NCBI RefSeq assembly: GCF_007567505.1
Contig: NZ_CP041783.1
Span: forward strand, 2,356,001 to 2,420,000
Length of the DNA: 64,000 nucleotides
Origin: Shewanella donghaensis
Lineage (GTDB): Bacteria; Pseudomonadota; Gammaproteobacteria; Enterobacterales; Shewanellaceae
Direction of reading: 5' to 3'
Both the position numbers and the translations under genes were made by a program. The notes beneath the pieces are model-generated. The model had not been told where the DNA came from and made no database searches. It saw nothing but the letters and a program-made list of their open reading frames with translations. The stretch's first letter is position 1; each line of letters starts with the position of its first letter. Positions 8,462 to 17,803 of this stretch are shown in pieces.

Positions 8462-9880
8462 ATGAGTTTTGCCTCTCTCGGCTTAAGTGCAGCAATTTTA
8501 AAAGCTGTTGAAAAACAAGGCTATGACACGCCTTCCGCCATTCAAGCACAAGCGATCCCCGCTGTACTTGAAGGTAAAGATGTTATGGCTGCAGCACAAA
8601 CAGGTACCGGGAAGACAGCAGGTTTCACCCTGCCACTACTAGAATTGCTTTCAAAAGGTCAGCGAGCTAAACGCGGACAAGTAAGAGCCCTAGTGTTAAC
8701 GCCTACGCGTGAATTAGCAGCACAGGTTGCTGAGAGTGTCGCGACTTATGGCGCAAATTTGCCGCTTAAGTCTGCTGTTGTATTTGGTGGTGTTTCAATT
8801 AACCCACAAATCTCAACCCTGAGAAATGGCGTTGATGTATTGGTGGCAACACCAGGCCGCTTATTAGATTTATGCCAACAGAAAGTATTGAGCTTTAGCC
8901 AACTTGAAGTGCTTATTTTGGACGAAGCTGACAGAATGCTTGATATGGGTTTTATCCGCGATATTAAGAAAATTCTAGCGATGCTGCCAAAGCAACGTCA
9001 GAACCTGATGTTCTCTGCAACATTCTCAGATGAAATTCGCGAGCTAGCTAAAGGCTTAGTGAATAACCCTGTCGAGATTTCAGTTACACCACGTAACGCT
9101 ACGGCTAACACAGTTGATCAAGCCGTTTATGCCGTAGAGCAAAGTCGTAAAACAAGTATCTTATCGAAGCTAATCAAAACCAACGATTGGCACCAAGTGC
9201 TGGTATTTTCGCGTACTAAACATGGTGCAAACCGTTTAGCGAAAAACCTTGAAGCCGATGGCATTAAAGCTGTCGCAATTCACGGTAATAAAAGCCAAAG
9301 TGCGCGTACTAAAGCGCTTGCAGATTTCAAAGCAGGTTCAGCTCAAGTCATGGTCGCAACTGACATCGCTGCACGTGGTATTGATATTGACCAACTGCCA
9401 TTTGTTGTCAACTTTGACTTACCGAATGTACCTGAAGATTATGTACATCGTATTGGCCGTACAGGCCGCGCTGGTGCTTCAGGCCAAGCTGTATCACTTG
9501 TTAGTAGTGAAGAAATCAAGTTACTGCATGATATTGAAAGACTGATTAAGCGCGTAATTGAGCGTAAAGGCATTGAAGGTTATGAACCGGCTCACACTTT
9601 ACCTGAGCCGAATATGAAACACGGTGGCGGACACAGCCCTAATCATAAAAAGCCGAACCCTAATCGTCGCAAGCATGCAAGTGAAGCGAGTAATGAGCGT
9701 TCAGCTAGACCTGAGTCAAGAAACCGCTCACGTCAAAACTCACGTTCGGATTCTAATGCTGATTCAAGTGGCGCGGCTCAAAAGCCACAGCGTCGCCGTA
9801 ACAATAACACCACTGCAAATAGCTCAAGCTCTGCAAGTGTTGACCCATATGCGAATGCAAGACCGAAAGCGCGTAGCTAA
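8462..9880 (+). CDS. rhlE: ATP-dependent RNA helicase RhlE
   Basis: A 472-residue DEAD-box helicase. Q motif [14 protein letters not shown], motif [10 protein letters not shown], Ia [25 protein letters not shown], and [12 protein letters not shown] are all intact. The core ends near residue 380 and is followed by a low-complexity basic tail rich in Arg, Asn, Ser and Lys, as in RhlE. RhlE acts in ribosome assembly and RNA decay, often at low temperature. It ends in a strong terminator and is probably monocistronic. Confidence 0.92.
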   Translation: MSFASLGLSAAILKAVEKQGYDTPSAIQAQAIPAVLEGKDVMAAAQTGTGKTAGFTLPLLELLSKGQRAKRGQVRALVLTPTRELAAQVAESVATYGANLPLKSAVVFGGVSINPQISTLRNGVDVLVATPGRLLDLCQQKVLSFSQLEVLILDEADRMLDMGFIRDIKKILAMLPKQRQNLMFSATFSDEIRELAKGLVNNPVEISVTPRNATANTVDQAVYAVEQSRKTSILSKLIKTNDWHQVLVFSRTKHGANRLAKNLEADGIKAVAIHGNKSQSARTKALADFKAGSAQVMVATDIAARGIDIDQLPFVVNFDLPNVPEDYVHRIGRTGRAGASGQAVSLVSSEEIKLLHDIERLIKRVIERKGIEGYEPAHTLPEPNMKHGGGHSPNHKKPNPNRRKHASEASNERSARPESRNRSRQNSRSDSNADSSGAAQKPQRRRNNNTTANSSSSASVDPYANARPKARS

Positions 9881-9902
9881 AATTAGTCAGCAATGAGTTA
9901 AT

Positions 9903-9939
9903 AAAGGTATGAAGACAATCGTTTTCATACCTTTTTTTT
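9903..9939 (+). terminator. Rho-independent terminator of rhlE
   Basis: Stem AAAGGTATGAAGAC paired with GTTTTCATACCTTT (9903-9916 with 9921-9934, one G-T pair), loop AATC, followed by a T run. Very strong. Confidence 0.95.
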
Positions 9940-10233
9940 GGGCTTTCTTTAATAAACTAATGCCTAAAGCCTAAAGCCTTCACAATATCCGACTAAAGCA
10001 CAATATAAAAAAACCTTTAAAACCAATAAGCTCCATTTCATTGATGTATAAACTGCGGTATGACAATTTATCGATCTAAAAAGACAGTGATTTCGTACAT
10101 TAGCTCACAACAGAAAATAACAAAGCTGCGGATCAAAAAGAGCAACCGGCTCCAAGCCCATGACTAACCCCAAACTGACACTGAAGAATCATGCTACCAG
10201 TGTAAAACTGAAGTATAGGAATACTGTATCCCC
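9940..10233. other. Intergenic region, no gene seen
   Basis: About 294 AT-rich bases between rhlE's terminator and the DUF6445 gene. I found no open frame, hairpin or clear operator. It presumably holds the promoter of the gene at 10234. Confidence 0.5.
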
Positions 10234-10941
10234 ATGACGACAGCCATCAATAGCAATTTACATATTCAAGTCACTCAAATTCCTAATTCAGATCATTTTA
10301 TCTGGGTCATTGATGACTTTATCGCTGATTTTGACTCTTTAATTGAGTACAGTAATACCAAGGCTTATTTTAACCAAGCTGGTGCAGATGGGACCCTTTT
10401 CCCGGGAATGCGAGATGAAATGCCCAAGCCTTATTACAACAGCTTGTCATCCTTGATAGATTTACTATCACAGCAAGAGAGTGGCAATAAATTCAAGCGA
10501 CATACCATAGCAAAATGCTGGCTCTCAAAAGTCACCCTAAGTCCGCTACAGCTTAATGCCAAACAAACTATGCCTCACTTTGATTCGTTAGCCAGTCAAG
10601 ATATGGCGGCAGTACATTACCTCAACGGCAGTGACTTGGGTGGTACCAGTTTCTATCGTTACAAGGGGACTGAGAAGCTGGATTTATCTATTGATGATAA
10701 AGAAGTAATTTTAAAAATGGTTGAGGATGTGAAAAAGACTGCCGATAACAGAAAAGGCTATATGAATGACTCAGATGAGTTATTTGAAAAAGTGTTCAGT
10801 GTTGATGCTAAACCCAATCGCATTATCATTTATTCGGGCAATATCCTTCACAGCGCAAACATCACTGACGATGTCGATTTTGATAAGAAATCTCCAAACA
10901 ATCGTACCTCAATTAACTCTTTCTTTCGTGTAGTCTCATAA
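10234..10941 (+). CDS. DUF6445 family, 2OG-Fe(II)-oxygenase-like protein
   Basis: A 235-residue protein with a double-stranded beta-helix signature: PHFDSLASQD (His-x-Asp metal pair), AVHYLNGSDLGGTSFYRY, and RIIIYSGNILHSANI supplying the distal His. A terminal Arg (NRTSINSFFRV) follows at the place where the family binds 2-oxoglutarate. This layout fits DUF6445, often found near tryptophan halogenase-like genes in marine bacteria, though none is near here. No signal peptide. Reaction and substrate unknown. Confidence 0.65.
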   Translation: MTTAINSNLHIQVTQIPNSDHFIWVIDDFIADFDSLIEYSNTKAYFNQAGADGTLFPGMRDEMPKPYYNSLSSLIDLLSQQESGNKFKRHTIAKCWLSKVTLSPLQLNAKQTMPHFDSLASQDMAAVHYLNGSDLGGTSFYRYKGTEKLDLSIDDKEVILKMVEDVKKTADNRKGYMNDSDELFEKVFSVDAKPNRIIIYSGNILHSANITDDVDFDKKSPNNRTSINSFFRVVS

Positions 10942-10946
10942 ACAAA

Positions 10947-10978
10947 AAAGCGAGCTTAGTATCAACTAAACTCGCTTT
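10947..10978. terminator. Bidirectional terminator between convergent genes
   Basis: AAAGCGAG (10947-10954) pairs with CTCGCTTT (10971-10978), with an inner TTAGT/ACTAA stem. It serves the DUF6445 gene and the convergent dbpA. Confidence 0.85.
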
Positions 10979-11021
10979 AAATATCATCAGTAACCCTGAC
11001 GTTATCGAATCAATTTCAGAT

Positions 11022-12425
11022 CTATAAGAACCAAGCGCGGTAAGTTTTACCTTTTAAGCGGCCTTTAGTGATCTTGTTAAGTGCCTTTGCTGACGCTGTG
11101 CGTTTAACGGCCACAAATGAGCGGATATCGGTCACTTTGATTTTGCCTATATCAGCGCCATCAATACCATTTTCGCCAGTTAACCCACCAACGATGTCAC
11201 CAGGACGAACCTTATGCTTCTTACCGGCATCGATTTGAATGGTAATCATCTCAGCTTCAAGTGGCGTTTTAGTTAACGCACTCATTGATGGTAATGTTTC
11301 ACCGTCAATTTCACGGCCAATAATTTCGCCGATTTCAACCATACGATGACCATCTTCATGACTATAGAAAGTATAAGCAGCGCCAGTACTACCCGCACGG
11401 CCTGTGCGGCCAATACGGTGAATATGGACTTCAGCATCGTAAGCGATGTGGTAGTTAAACACCGCTTCTAAATCTTCAATATCTAAACCACGCGACGCGA
11501 CATCGGTTGCCACTAACACGCGGGCACTTTTGTTAGCAAAACGCAGTAACATTTGATCGCGCTCGCGCTGCTCTAAGTCGCCATGCAAGGCTAATACGCT
11601 AAAGCCTTGTTCCGCTAAAGTATCTGCAACTTTTTGAGTTTCACGTCGAGTGTTACAAAAAACAACCGCACTTTCAGGTTGCTTATCCAGTAACAATAAC
11701 TGTAATGCTTCCATGCGGGCATTGTTATCTTCAGTCAGGTAAAAATGCTGGTCGATGGTGAGGTTGTCGTGCGTAGATTCGACTTTAACCATGAACGGCT
11801 TATACATGATTTGTTCAGCGATATGCTTTATTTGATCTGGAAACGTCGCGCTAAAGAGCAAGGTTTGACGCTCACGCGGCGTATTTTCAATAATTTGATC
11901 TATTTGTTGTTGAAAGCCCATTTCTAACATGCGATCGGCTTCATCCAAAATAAGCATATTAACTTCGCTTAAATCTAAACGATTGCGATCGAGATGATCA
12001 ACAAGACGTCCAGGTGTACCAACAATAATGTGCGCACCATGTTCCAACGAGCCTATTTGAGGTCCCATTGGCACACCACCACACAATGTCAGTACTTTCA
12101 CGTTATGAATGCCGCGGGCTAGAGTACGGATCTCTTTTGCCACTTGATCGGCTAATTCACGTGTTGGGCACAACACCATTGTTTGAATGCGAAAACGTTT
12201 CACATCTAACTTGTTAAGTAAGCCCAAACCAAATGCTGCAGTTTTACCTGAGCCGGTTTTTCCTTGGCCAATCACGTCATCACCTGCAAGAATGGCTGGT
12301 AAGCTCTCAGCTTGAATTTGAGTCATAGACTCGAATCCCATGGTTTTGAGATTATCAAGCAAATCAGGTTTAAGATTTAGTGATGCGAAAGCCGTATTAG
12401 CGACTTGTTGAGTAGACTGACTCAA
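11022..12425 (-). CDS. dbpA: ATP-dependent RNA helicase DbpA
   Basis: A DEAD-box helicase with an RNA-binding C-terminal domain. Motifs: [63 protein letters not shown]. The C-terminal segment from about residue 390 (HKVRPGDIVGGLTGENGI... IGKIKVTDIRSFVAVKR) is the DbpA-specific RRM that targets 23S rRNA hairpin 92. I start it at the TTG at 12425 (AGAGGA 8 bases upstream; 467 residues, close to E. coli's 457). The frame is open 33 codons further, but that extension has no ribosome-binding site and runs through the upstream pirin terminator. Confidence 0.92.
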   Translation of the reverse strand: MSQSTQQVANTAFASLNLKPDLLDNLKTMGFESMTQIQAESLPAILAGDDVIGQGKTGSGKTAAFGLGLLNKLDVKRFRIQTMVLCPTRELADQVAKEIRTLARGIHNVKVLTLCGGVPMGPQIGSLEHGAHIIVGTPGRLVDHLDRNRLDLSEVNMLILDEADRMLEMGFQQQIDQIIENTPRERQTLLFSATFPDQIKHIAEQIMYKPFMVKVESTHDNLTIDQHFYLTEDNNARMEALQLLLLDKQPESAVVFCNTRRETQKVADTLAEQGFSVLALHGDLEQRERDQMLLRFANKSARVLVATDVASRGLDIEDLEAVFNYHIAYDAEVHIHRIGRTGRAGSTGAAYTFYSHEDGHRMVEIGEIIGREIDGETLPSMSALTKTPLEAEMITIQIDAGKKHKVRPGDIVGGLTGENGIDGADIGKIKVTDIRSFVAVKRTASAKALNKITKGRLKGKTYRAWFL

Positions 12426-12482
12426 GGTGAATATCCTCTGATATAAAACGGGTACTGAAACAAAACGAGTACAAACAAAACA

Positions 12483-12504
12483 GCCAAGATATTTATACCT
12501 TGGC
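12483..12504 (-). terminator. Terminator of the pirin gene
   Basis: GCCAAG/CTTGGC stem (12483-12488 with 12499-12504), 10-base loop, then TGTTTTGTTT on the minus strand. Confidence 0.65.
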
Positions 12505-12554
12505 CTAATTGCATATTGTAGCAATTTTATCCGAACATGGCAGATATATCTTTG

Positions 12555-13430
12555 CTAAATGATCTTACCAAAGCGCCCTTGTTGGTAATCATCTACTGCT
12601 TGATCTATTTCAGCTTGAGTATTCATGACAAATGGTCCCATATGGACTATTTTTTCATTAATGGGCGAACCTGCCAACAGTAATAACCCAGTCTCATCAT
12701 CGTTAGGATTAGTAAAATGGCTTAGTTCAGCAGATAACACCAGTAATTCACCCGCTTTAGCATTTAACAATTCCCCATCAGCATTTTTATACTCAAGTAC
12801 ACCTTGGTAAATGTATATATGCACCACTTCATGGCGTGCTAAATCAATACTCGCATAACCATTTGCATCCAGCATTAAATCAGCAATAGCACCATTACCG
12901 GACAACCCCTGGATAGTCGATATTAATGGCTCATTATTTTTTGCAGTCTCAGCAAATTGCCACTTCCCTGCCAATGCTTTTAAGGTCGCACCATGTTGAT
13001 TAACCCCTATCGGATTAGGCTTTTCGGAGGTATCTTGATAAATCGCTGGACGCATCTTGTCTTTGGCAGGCATATTGAGCCAAATTTGAAAACCATGTAG
13101 GCCGTCTTCAGCATCTGCTAATGGCATTTCAGAATGAATCACCCCACTACCTGTGCTCATCCATTGAACATCGCCCGCACGAATAGCTTTAACATTGCCA
13201 AGTTGATCTCGGTGCTCAAATCCACCTTTACGGATATAGGTAAAGGTTTCAATGCCACGATGAGGATGCGGCGGAAAACCGCCAATAAAATCTTGTTTAT
13301 CAGCTGATTTGATCTCATCGATCATTAAATAAGGATCGAAGCGAGTATTCATAAAGTCTGCAACGCGCTTAATGTTAACACCATCGCCATCCATTGCAGG
13401 TCGAGCGGTAAAACGACTTATTACTTTCAT
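12555..13430 (-). CDS. Pirin family protein
   Basis: A 291-residue bicupin. The N-terminal cupin carries the pirin metal motif: PPHPHRGIETFTYI, then GGFEHRD and GDVQWMSTGSGVIHSEMP. These give the two-His, His and Glu ligands. The C-terminal cupin (about 170-290) is degenerate, as in the family. Some bacterial pirins are quercetin dioxygenases (YhhW) or bind dehydrogenases; the substrate here is unknown. Monocistronic, with its own terminator. Confidence 0.9.
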   Translation of the reverse strand: MKVISRFTARPAMDGDGVNIKRVADFMNTRFDPYLMIDEIKSADKQDFIGGFPPHPHRGIETFTYIRKGGFEHRDQLGNVKAIRAGDVQWMSTGSGVIHSEMPLADAEDGLHGFQIWLNMPAKDKMRPAIYQDTSEKPNPIGVNQHGATLKALAGKWQFAETAKNNEPLISTIQGLSGNGAIADLMLDANGYASIDLARHEVVHIYIYQGVLEYKNADGELLNAKAGELLVLSAELSHFTNPNDDETGLLLLAGSPINEKIVHMGPFVMNTQAEIDQAVDDYQQGRFGKII

Positions 13431-13564
13431 AATCTTGTACTCAATAACGGGTTAATGAATCTAGATTACCAATCAATTAATCGAATAAAAATTGCAATAT
13501 AACGGTGCTTTTAGTCTATTTATTAGAACGTTTTATGGGTAAATTCACAATGAGATAATTAACA

Positions 13565-13592
13565 TCCGTTGCCTCAAACTGAGTGCAACGGA
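13565..13592 (-). terminator. Hairpin downstream of the 2OG-Fe(II) oxygenase gene
   Basis: TCCGTTGC...GCAACGGA with an inner CTCA/TGAG stem (13565-13592). The T tract is weak on either strand, so it may be a weak terminator or RNA-stabilising hairpin. Confidence 0.4.
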
Positions 13593-13677
13593 ATAACAAT
13601 AGTAGAAATTAGAAATGAGAGATGATGACTTTTACGTTATGTAGCAATCACGCTTTTAGCTATCACACGTCCAACAA

Positions 13678-14460
13678 TTACAACTCAAACAATACATCTG
13701 TACGAATGATGTACTTTACACCTTGTGTTATTGCAACAGAGCTATGAATACAATGTAATGGATGCATTCCATGTGGAAAACATAATACGCTGCCAGCAGG
13801 TGTCCTAACATCTACATGTGCTACCGCATCACCGGCTTTAGCTGGTTTGGTCGCATCATCCGCATTAACTAGAAAGCGTGTTTCACCGCCTTCAAAATCT
13901 TCGCGAAGTAGCATTAAAAACGTCATTTGGCTAAAGCGATCAGGGTAAGCATTGGCGACAAGCTTATTGTCTATAATTCGGCTACCAGGCCAAGAACCAT
14001 CAGAGTGAGGTTTGAAGTAGTCATCTTGGCCATATCGATAAAAACGAAAACGAGCATTAATCCCTAAGGCTTTATCTCCGTTGAAAATACCTTGTCTGTC
14101 ATCCATCAAATGAGCTATTCGCTGCCAAATGGTGCCATCAGTTTCAGGATCAACAATCCACGTTAAACTATCGTTATGGCGAACACTTCTAGGTAAAGAA
14201 ACTGCCGCATCGGGCAAAAACTCAAGCTGCTCACTGATCTCTATAAATCTTTGGCACTCGTCTTTTGACAATACATTGAACAATTGAAAAGCACCCGGTA
14301 CATCAGCCAACTCTCGGCGCTCTACTTGGCTAATGTCAAAGTCACTGCTTAACTTAGCGGGGTTAGAATTGTTATTGCCCCAAGCGGGTAATGCTGGATG
14401 CTCAGCGCCTTGCTCCAACGCCGCTACAAAAAAGGATTCTGGCTTATTTTTCTGTGTCAT
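13678..14460 (-). CDS. 2OG-Fe(II) oxygenase, prolyl-4-hydroxylase-like
   Basis: About 260 residues. The double-stranded beta-helix residues are present: FKPHSDGSW (His-x-Asp), HPLHCIHSS (distal His) and GVKYIIRTDVLF (Arg/Lys that binds 2-oxoglutarate), spaced as in the P4Hc family. No signal peptide. The frame opens at a TTG at 14466; I prefer the ATG at 14460 with GAG 6 bases upstream. It is followed 70 bases upstream by the aldehyde dehydrogenase, so the two may be cotranscribed. Substrate unknown. Confidence 0.8.
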   Translation of the reverse strand: MTQKNKPESFFVAALEQGAEHPALPAWGNNNSNPAKLSSDFDISQVERRELADVPGAFQLFNVLSKDECQRFIEISEQLEFLPDAAVSLPRSVRHNDSLTWIVDPETDGTIWQRIAHLMDDRQGIFNGDKALGINARFRFYRYGQDDYFKPHSDGSWPGSRIIDNKLVANAYPDRFSQMTFLMLLREDFEGGETRFLVNADDATKPAKAGDAVAHVDVRTPAGSVLCFPHGMHPLHCIHSSVAITQGVKYIIRTDVLFEL

Positions 14461-14535
14461 ATTCAACTCAACTGTCGTTAATTATTCTGTAATACATACG
14501 GATATGGTTGGGAGTTGGCGTATTGCCCTAGCGAG

Positions 14536-15867
14536 TTACTTACTGATAACTCTCACTTGAGCAAATTGTCTGTGCCCAGCAGCGGTGCCATGAAAACCAA
14601 ATCCACTTTGCTTCGCCCCGACCCAGGGCCCAGGGCCTCCAGCACCTTGATTAACTCCGACCATGCCAGCCTCGATTTGCTCTGCAACATCTGCAGCTCC
14701 CGCACCGCCAAATACCGCTGCGCCTAATCCAAAGGGACTGGCATTCGCACGCTCAATCGCTTCAGATATATGAGTAAAACGACTAATTGCCACTACAGGC
14801 CCAAAGGTTTCATCATGTTCTAACTGCATTTCAGGCCTGATATCAGTCACGACCGTTGGTTGTATGTAAGGCACTTCGTAATCAGCATTTCCTAATAGGA
14901 ATTTCGCCCCTTTTTGCTCAGCATCTTTAAGTTGCGACAACACTCGTTGGTGCTGCTTATGACTGACAATAGGTCCAATATTCACGTTAGTTTGATCCCA
15001 TTGCCCCACTTGGTAACGGCTAGCCAGCGCTACCACTTTTTGCTCAAATTCTTCAGCAACACGTGCATCCACATAAACACGTTCAGTTGATGTACACATC
15101 TGCCCCGCATTCTCAAATGAACTTGCCACAGCAAACTGCACCGCTTTATCAATGTCAGCTGTCGCCATAACAATCATAGGATCATTGCCACCCAGCTCCA
15201 TCACCAACCGTTTTAACGATGATGCTGCTGATGCCATAATATGTTTACCTGCAGCAAGCGACCCAGTGAAAGCCACCATATTGATATCGGCTTCCACTAA
15301 TGCTTTACCCGTAGCAGAATCACCATGTGCTATTTGCAACACACCTTCAGGTAATACTTCGTTTAATGTACTAACGAACAAGTCGGCAACTAAAGGCGTT
15401 AATTCTGATGGCTTTAATATCACGCTATTCCCCGCCATAAGTGCAGGAAGTAGCAAATTGTTAGCCATTGCTAATGGATAATTCCAAGGCGCAATAACAG
15501 CCACAACCCCCAAAGGTCGGTATTGTAATTCTGCGCCATGCCCCATAGATTCGGGCTTCAATGCCGCAGCAATTTCTTGGCAGAAATAACCTGCATTTTG
15601 TGCTGTACCTGCAACTTCATAACTGGCTCGACGGTAATCCTTTCCCATCTCTTTACTGATCAATAACGTCAGCGATTCCTGTACTTTGGCTAATTTTTCA
15701 TAAGCCTTAACCACAATTTGTTGTCGATCTAGTAATGATACTTTTGCCCATGCGTGCTGCGCTTTCTTTGCCGCGGCCACAAGGGTTGGCATTTGTGCAT
15801 TGGTTGTAATTGGCACTTCACCAATGGCTTGTTGATCGATCGGATCGTAAGAGATGAGCATAGACAT
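14536..15867 (-). CDS. NAD(P)-dependent aldehyde dehydrogenase (succinate-semialdehyde type)
   Basis: A 443-residue aldehyde dehydrogenase. Cofactor and catalytic blocks: VIAPWNYPL, KPSELTP, FTGSLAAGK, the general-base block VMELGGNDP, and the catalytic Cys in NAGQMCTSTERVYV. The short length (about 445-455) and start ISYDPIDQQ match the compact NAD-dependent succinate-semialdehyde dehydrogenase group. I start at the ATG at 15867, with AAGGAAG 7 bases upstream, not the TTG just before. It is divergent from an HxlR regulator, which probably controls it. Confidence 0.88.
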   Translation of the reverse strand: MSMLISYDPIDQQAIGEVPITTNAQMPTLVAAAKKAQHAWAKVSLLDRQQIVVKAYEKLAKVQESLTLLISKEMGKDYRRASYEVAGTAQNAGYFCQEIAAALKPESMGHGAELQYRPLGVVAVIAPWNYPLAMANNLLLPALMAGNSVILKPSELTPLVADLFVSTLNEVLPEGVLQIAHGDSATGKALVEADINMVAFTGSLAAGKHIMASAASSLKRLVMELGGNDPMIVMATADIDKAVQFAVASSFENAGQMCTSTERVYVDARVAEEFEQKVVALASRYQVGQWDQTNVNIGPIVSHKQHQRVLSQLKDAEQKGAKFLLGNADYEVPYIQPTVVTDIRPEMQLEHDETFGPVVAISRFTHISEAIERANASPFGLGAAVFGGAGAADVAEQIEAGMVGVNQGAGGPGPWVGAKQSGFGFHGTAAGHRQFAQVRVISK

Positions 15868-16030
15868 CAAGTTTCTTCCTTTTGAGATGCATTAACCTAG
15901 CGCAATACATTGCAATTTATCTTTGGTTCTTAGGGTCATATTTTGCTAGAGTAGGTAATTAAAGCAACTAGTATACTTTTAGTAACCACTCTGTTTTTTT
16001 GCAAAATTAAAATAAAAGATATTAAATACA

Positions 16031-16366
16031 ATGATTAAAGATGAAATAATAAATATAAAAAATTGTGAACAGCCTTGCTTGATCGAAAGAGGGATGCGAA
16101 TTTTAGGCGGAAAGTGGAAAGCATCGATACTGTGGCATTTAAAAGATGGTCCTGTACGCTTCAATGAATTGTCACGCATGCTGGGCGGCGCCAGCAAGAA
16201 AATGGTAGATCAACGCCTTAAAGAGCTGGAAACCCAAGGCTTAGTGACGAGAGAAGTCATCTGCACTCGACCTATTGCAGTCACCTATGAAATAACCGAA
16301 TTTGGCCGTACCGCGCTAGAGATTTTAGAGAAGCTAAAAGATTGGACTGAAGAAAGTAACTTCTAG
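16031..16366 (+). CDS. HxlR family winged-helix regulator
   Basis: A 111-residue regulator with the family pattern: a Cys near the N-terminus (CEQPCLIERGM), LGGKWKASILWHLKDGPVRFNEL, MVDQRLKELETQGLVTR and the wing VTYEITEFGRTALEIL. The upstream Cys pair (Cys-x3-Cys) could sense thiol-reactive compounds, as in HypR and the aldehyde-responsive members. It lies divergent to the aldehyde dehydrogenase with a 163-base shared promoter region, a layout common for a regulator and its target. Confidence 0.88.
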   Translation: MIKDEIINIKNCEQPCLIERGMRILGGKWKASILWHLKDGPVRFNELSRMLGGASKKMVDQRLKELETQGLVTREVICTRPIAVTYEITEFGRTALEILEKLKDWTEESNF

Positions 16367-16563
16367 TAAAGTGCCTTAACAATGACTTACCCGCAAACTA
16401 TAACACCATATAAACACTGCAATAACGCCTAACCTAACAGCCACTTTATTTGATGTGACCTCCTTTTTCAATAAATATTGTGCACAATTAAATTGCTCAC
16501 AACTAAAATTAAAGGTAAGCTGATCGTCAATCAAGCATAAAACTATTTAGTAAGGGAACTCAC

Positions 16564-17043
16564 ATGCCACTCAGTCCTATTGGAATCGCCCATACCATCA
16601 TTGGTAGTCTTGCCGTATTTTTCGGTTTGAAAATGCTTTGGCAACATAAACAAATCACCTTTAGGTCATTGGAAGGTAAGTTTTATCTTATCGCAACGCT
16701 ATTTACTGCTTTGTCGGCGTTAACTATTTTTAAGCACGGTGGCTTTAATCCTGCCCATGCATTGGCAATACTAACCATATTAGCCACTGTGGTTGGTATA
16801 GTGATTGAGAAAACTGAGCTGCTGAAGTCTTGGAATAAGTATGCCGTGAATCTTTGTTTTTCAGGAACGATGCTGTTTCATTTGATCCCAACAGCCACTG
16901 AAATTTTGACGCGTTTCCCGATGGGTGACCCAATAGTGACATCATTAGAAGACCCCTTATTACAAAAAACCTTCCTAACAATTTTTGTGTTATTTCTAGC
17001 CTTTGTTATTTACCAAGTCAATTGGTTACGTAAACAGGATTAA
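16564..17043 (+). CDS. Four-helix membrane protein, DUF2306-like
   Basis: A 159-residue protein with four predicted membrane helices (about 5-22, 41-58, 65-83 and 133-153) and conserved-looking His residues near helix ends (IAHTIIGS, FKHGGF, PAHALA, LFHLIP). Such His placement suggests metal or haem contact, but this is only inference. Similarity to DUF2306 is by general appearance. AAGGGAACTCAC precedes the ATG. Monocistronic with a strong terminator. Confidence 0.55.
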   Translation: MPLSPIGIAHTIIGSLAVFFGLKMLWQHKQITFRSLEGKFYLIATLFTALSALTIFKHGGFNPAHALAILTILATVVGIVIEKTELLKSWNKYAVNLCFSGTMLFHLIPTATEILTRFPMGDPIVTSLEDPLLQKTFLTIFVLFLAFVIYQVNWLRKQD

Positions 17044-17054
17044 TAACATATAAA

Positions 17055-17082
17055 AAACCGACTTAGTAATGTAAGTCGGTTT
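17055..17082. terminator. Bidirectional terminator
   Basis: AAACCGACTTA (17055-17065) pairs with TAAGTCGGTTT (17072-17082), loop GTAATG. It separates the membrane protein gene from the convergent SUKH gene. Confidence 0.9.
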
Positions 17083-17161
17083 AAATACTTAATCAGATTT
17101 ATTTTCAGCTCAGCTGATTCCACATAAAAGCTAAAGCTCGTAAATCAATCGCTGGTTAAAT

Positions 17162-17659
17162 CTATAGATCATTGAATTGATCCAGCCATGCGGAAAAAGA
17201 AGCAGAAACCTTTTCAACCGTTCCTTGTCCTTGGTTATAAAACCAAACTGGCGCATCTTTTTGAGATGTTTCACAATCTGTTTTCTTAAAGCAAAACATG
17301 TTGCCTTTGCAATCAGAGGCAAACAAAATGTGCCCTTTAGGCATACCGCTCATTTCGTATAAATTTGATAGCAAACTAACATCATCAAGGCTTAGAAAGT
17401 CCTGCACCTCAGAGATATCAACACCTAAATCACAAATTTTAGTCAACACATTAGGCGTGTGCACCAAGCCATATTTAGAGATTAAATACTTATATGAATC
17501 AGGTAACACGACAGCTAGTTTTTCTTCTAGCTCTTCAATATATAAACTCTTAATGGGCACCATGGCATTTTTACTGCCCCAATTTTTTACAAATAGATCG
17601 ATGCTATTCATCTCAGAGAATTCCAAAAAATCAAGGCCACACTTGCGGCTAAAAGACAT
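17162..17659 (-). CDS. SMI1/KNR4 (SUKH) domain protein
   Basis: A 165-residue protein with SUKH features: IEELEEKLAVVLPDSYKYLI (N-terminal helices), SKYGLVHT, ILFASDCKGNMFCF, and the end VWFYNQGQGTVEKVSASFSAWLDQF. In bacteria SUKH proteins are mostly immunity proteins against polymorphic nuclease toxins. No toxin lies next to it, so it is an orphan. An internal ATG at 17611 (149 residues) is an alternative start; neither has a good ribosome-binding site. Confidence 0.75.
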   Translation of the reverse strand: MSFSRKCGLDFLEFSEMNSIDLFVKNWGSKNAMVPIKSLYIEELEEKLAVVLPDSYKYLISKYGLVHTPNVLTKICDLGVDISEVQDFLSLDDVSLLSNLYEMSGMPKGHILFASDCKGNMFCFKKTDCETSQKDAPVWFYNQGQGTVEKVSASFSAWLDQFNDL

Positions 17660-17803
17660 AGGTTAAAATACCAGATAACTACATTAATCGCTGTTTAAAT
17701 GCTTAGTATTCTCGTCATGGTCGCTTAAAATCAGCATTTATTCTCCACAACTCACTTAAACCGATTCAAATGGTAAAGAGTTTACAATAAAACTGTATTG
17801 TTA

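Noticed and set aside
12426..12524. 33-codon N-terminal extension of dbpA
   Set aside because: It runs through the upstream pirin terminator and lacks a ribosome-binding site; the TTG at 12425 has a good one and gives normal family length.
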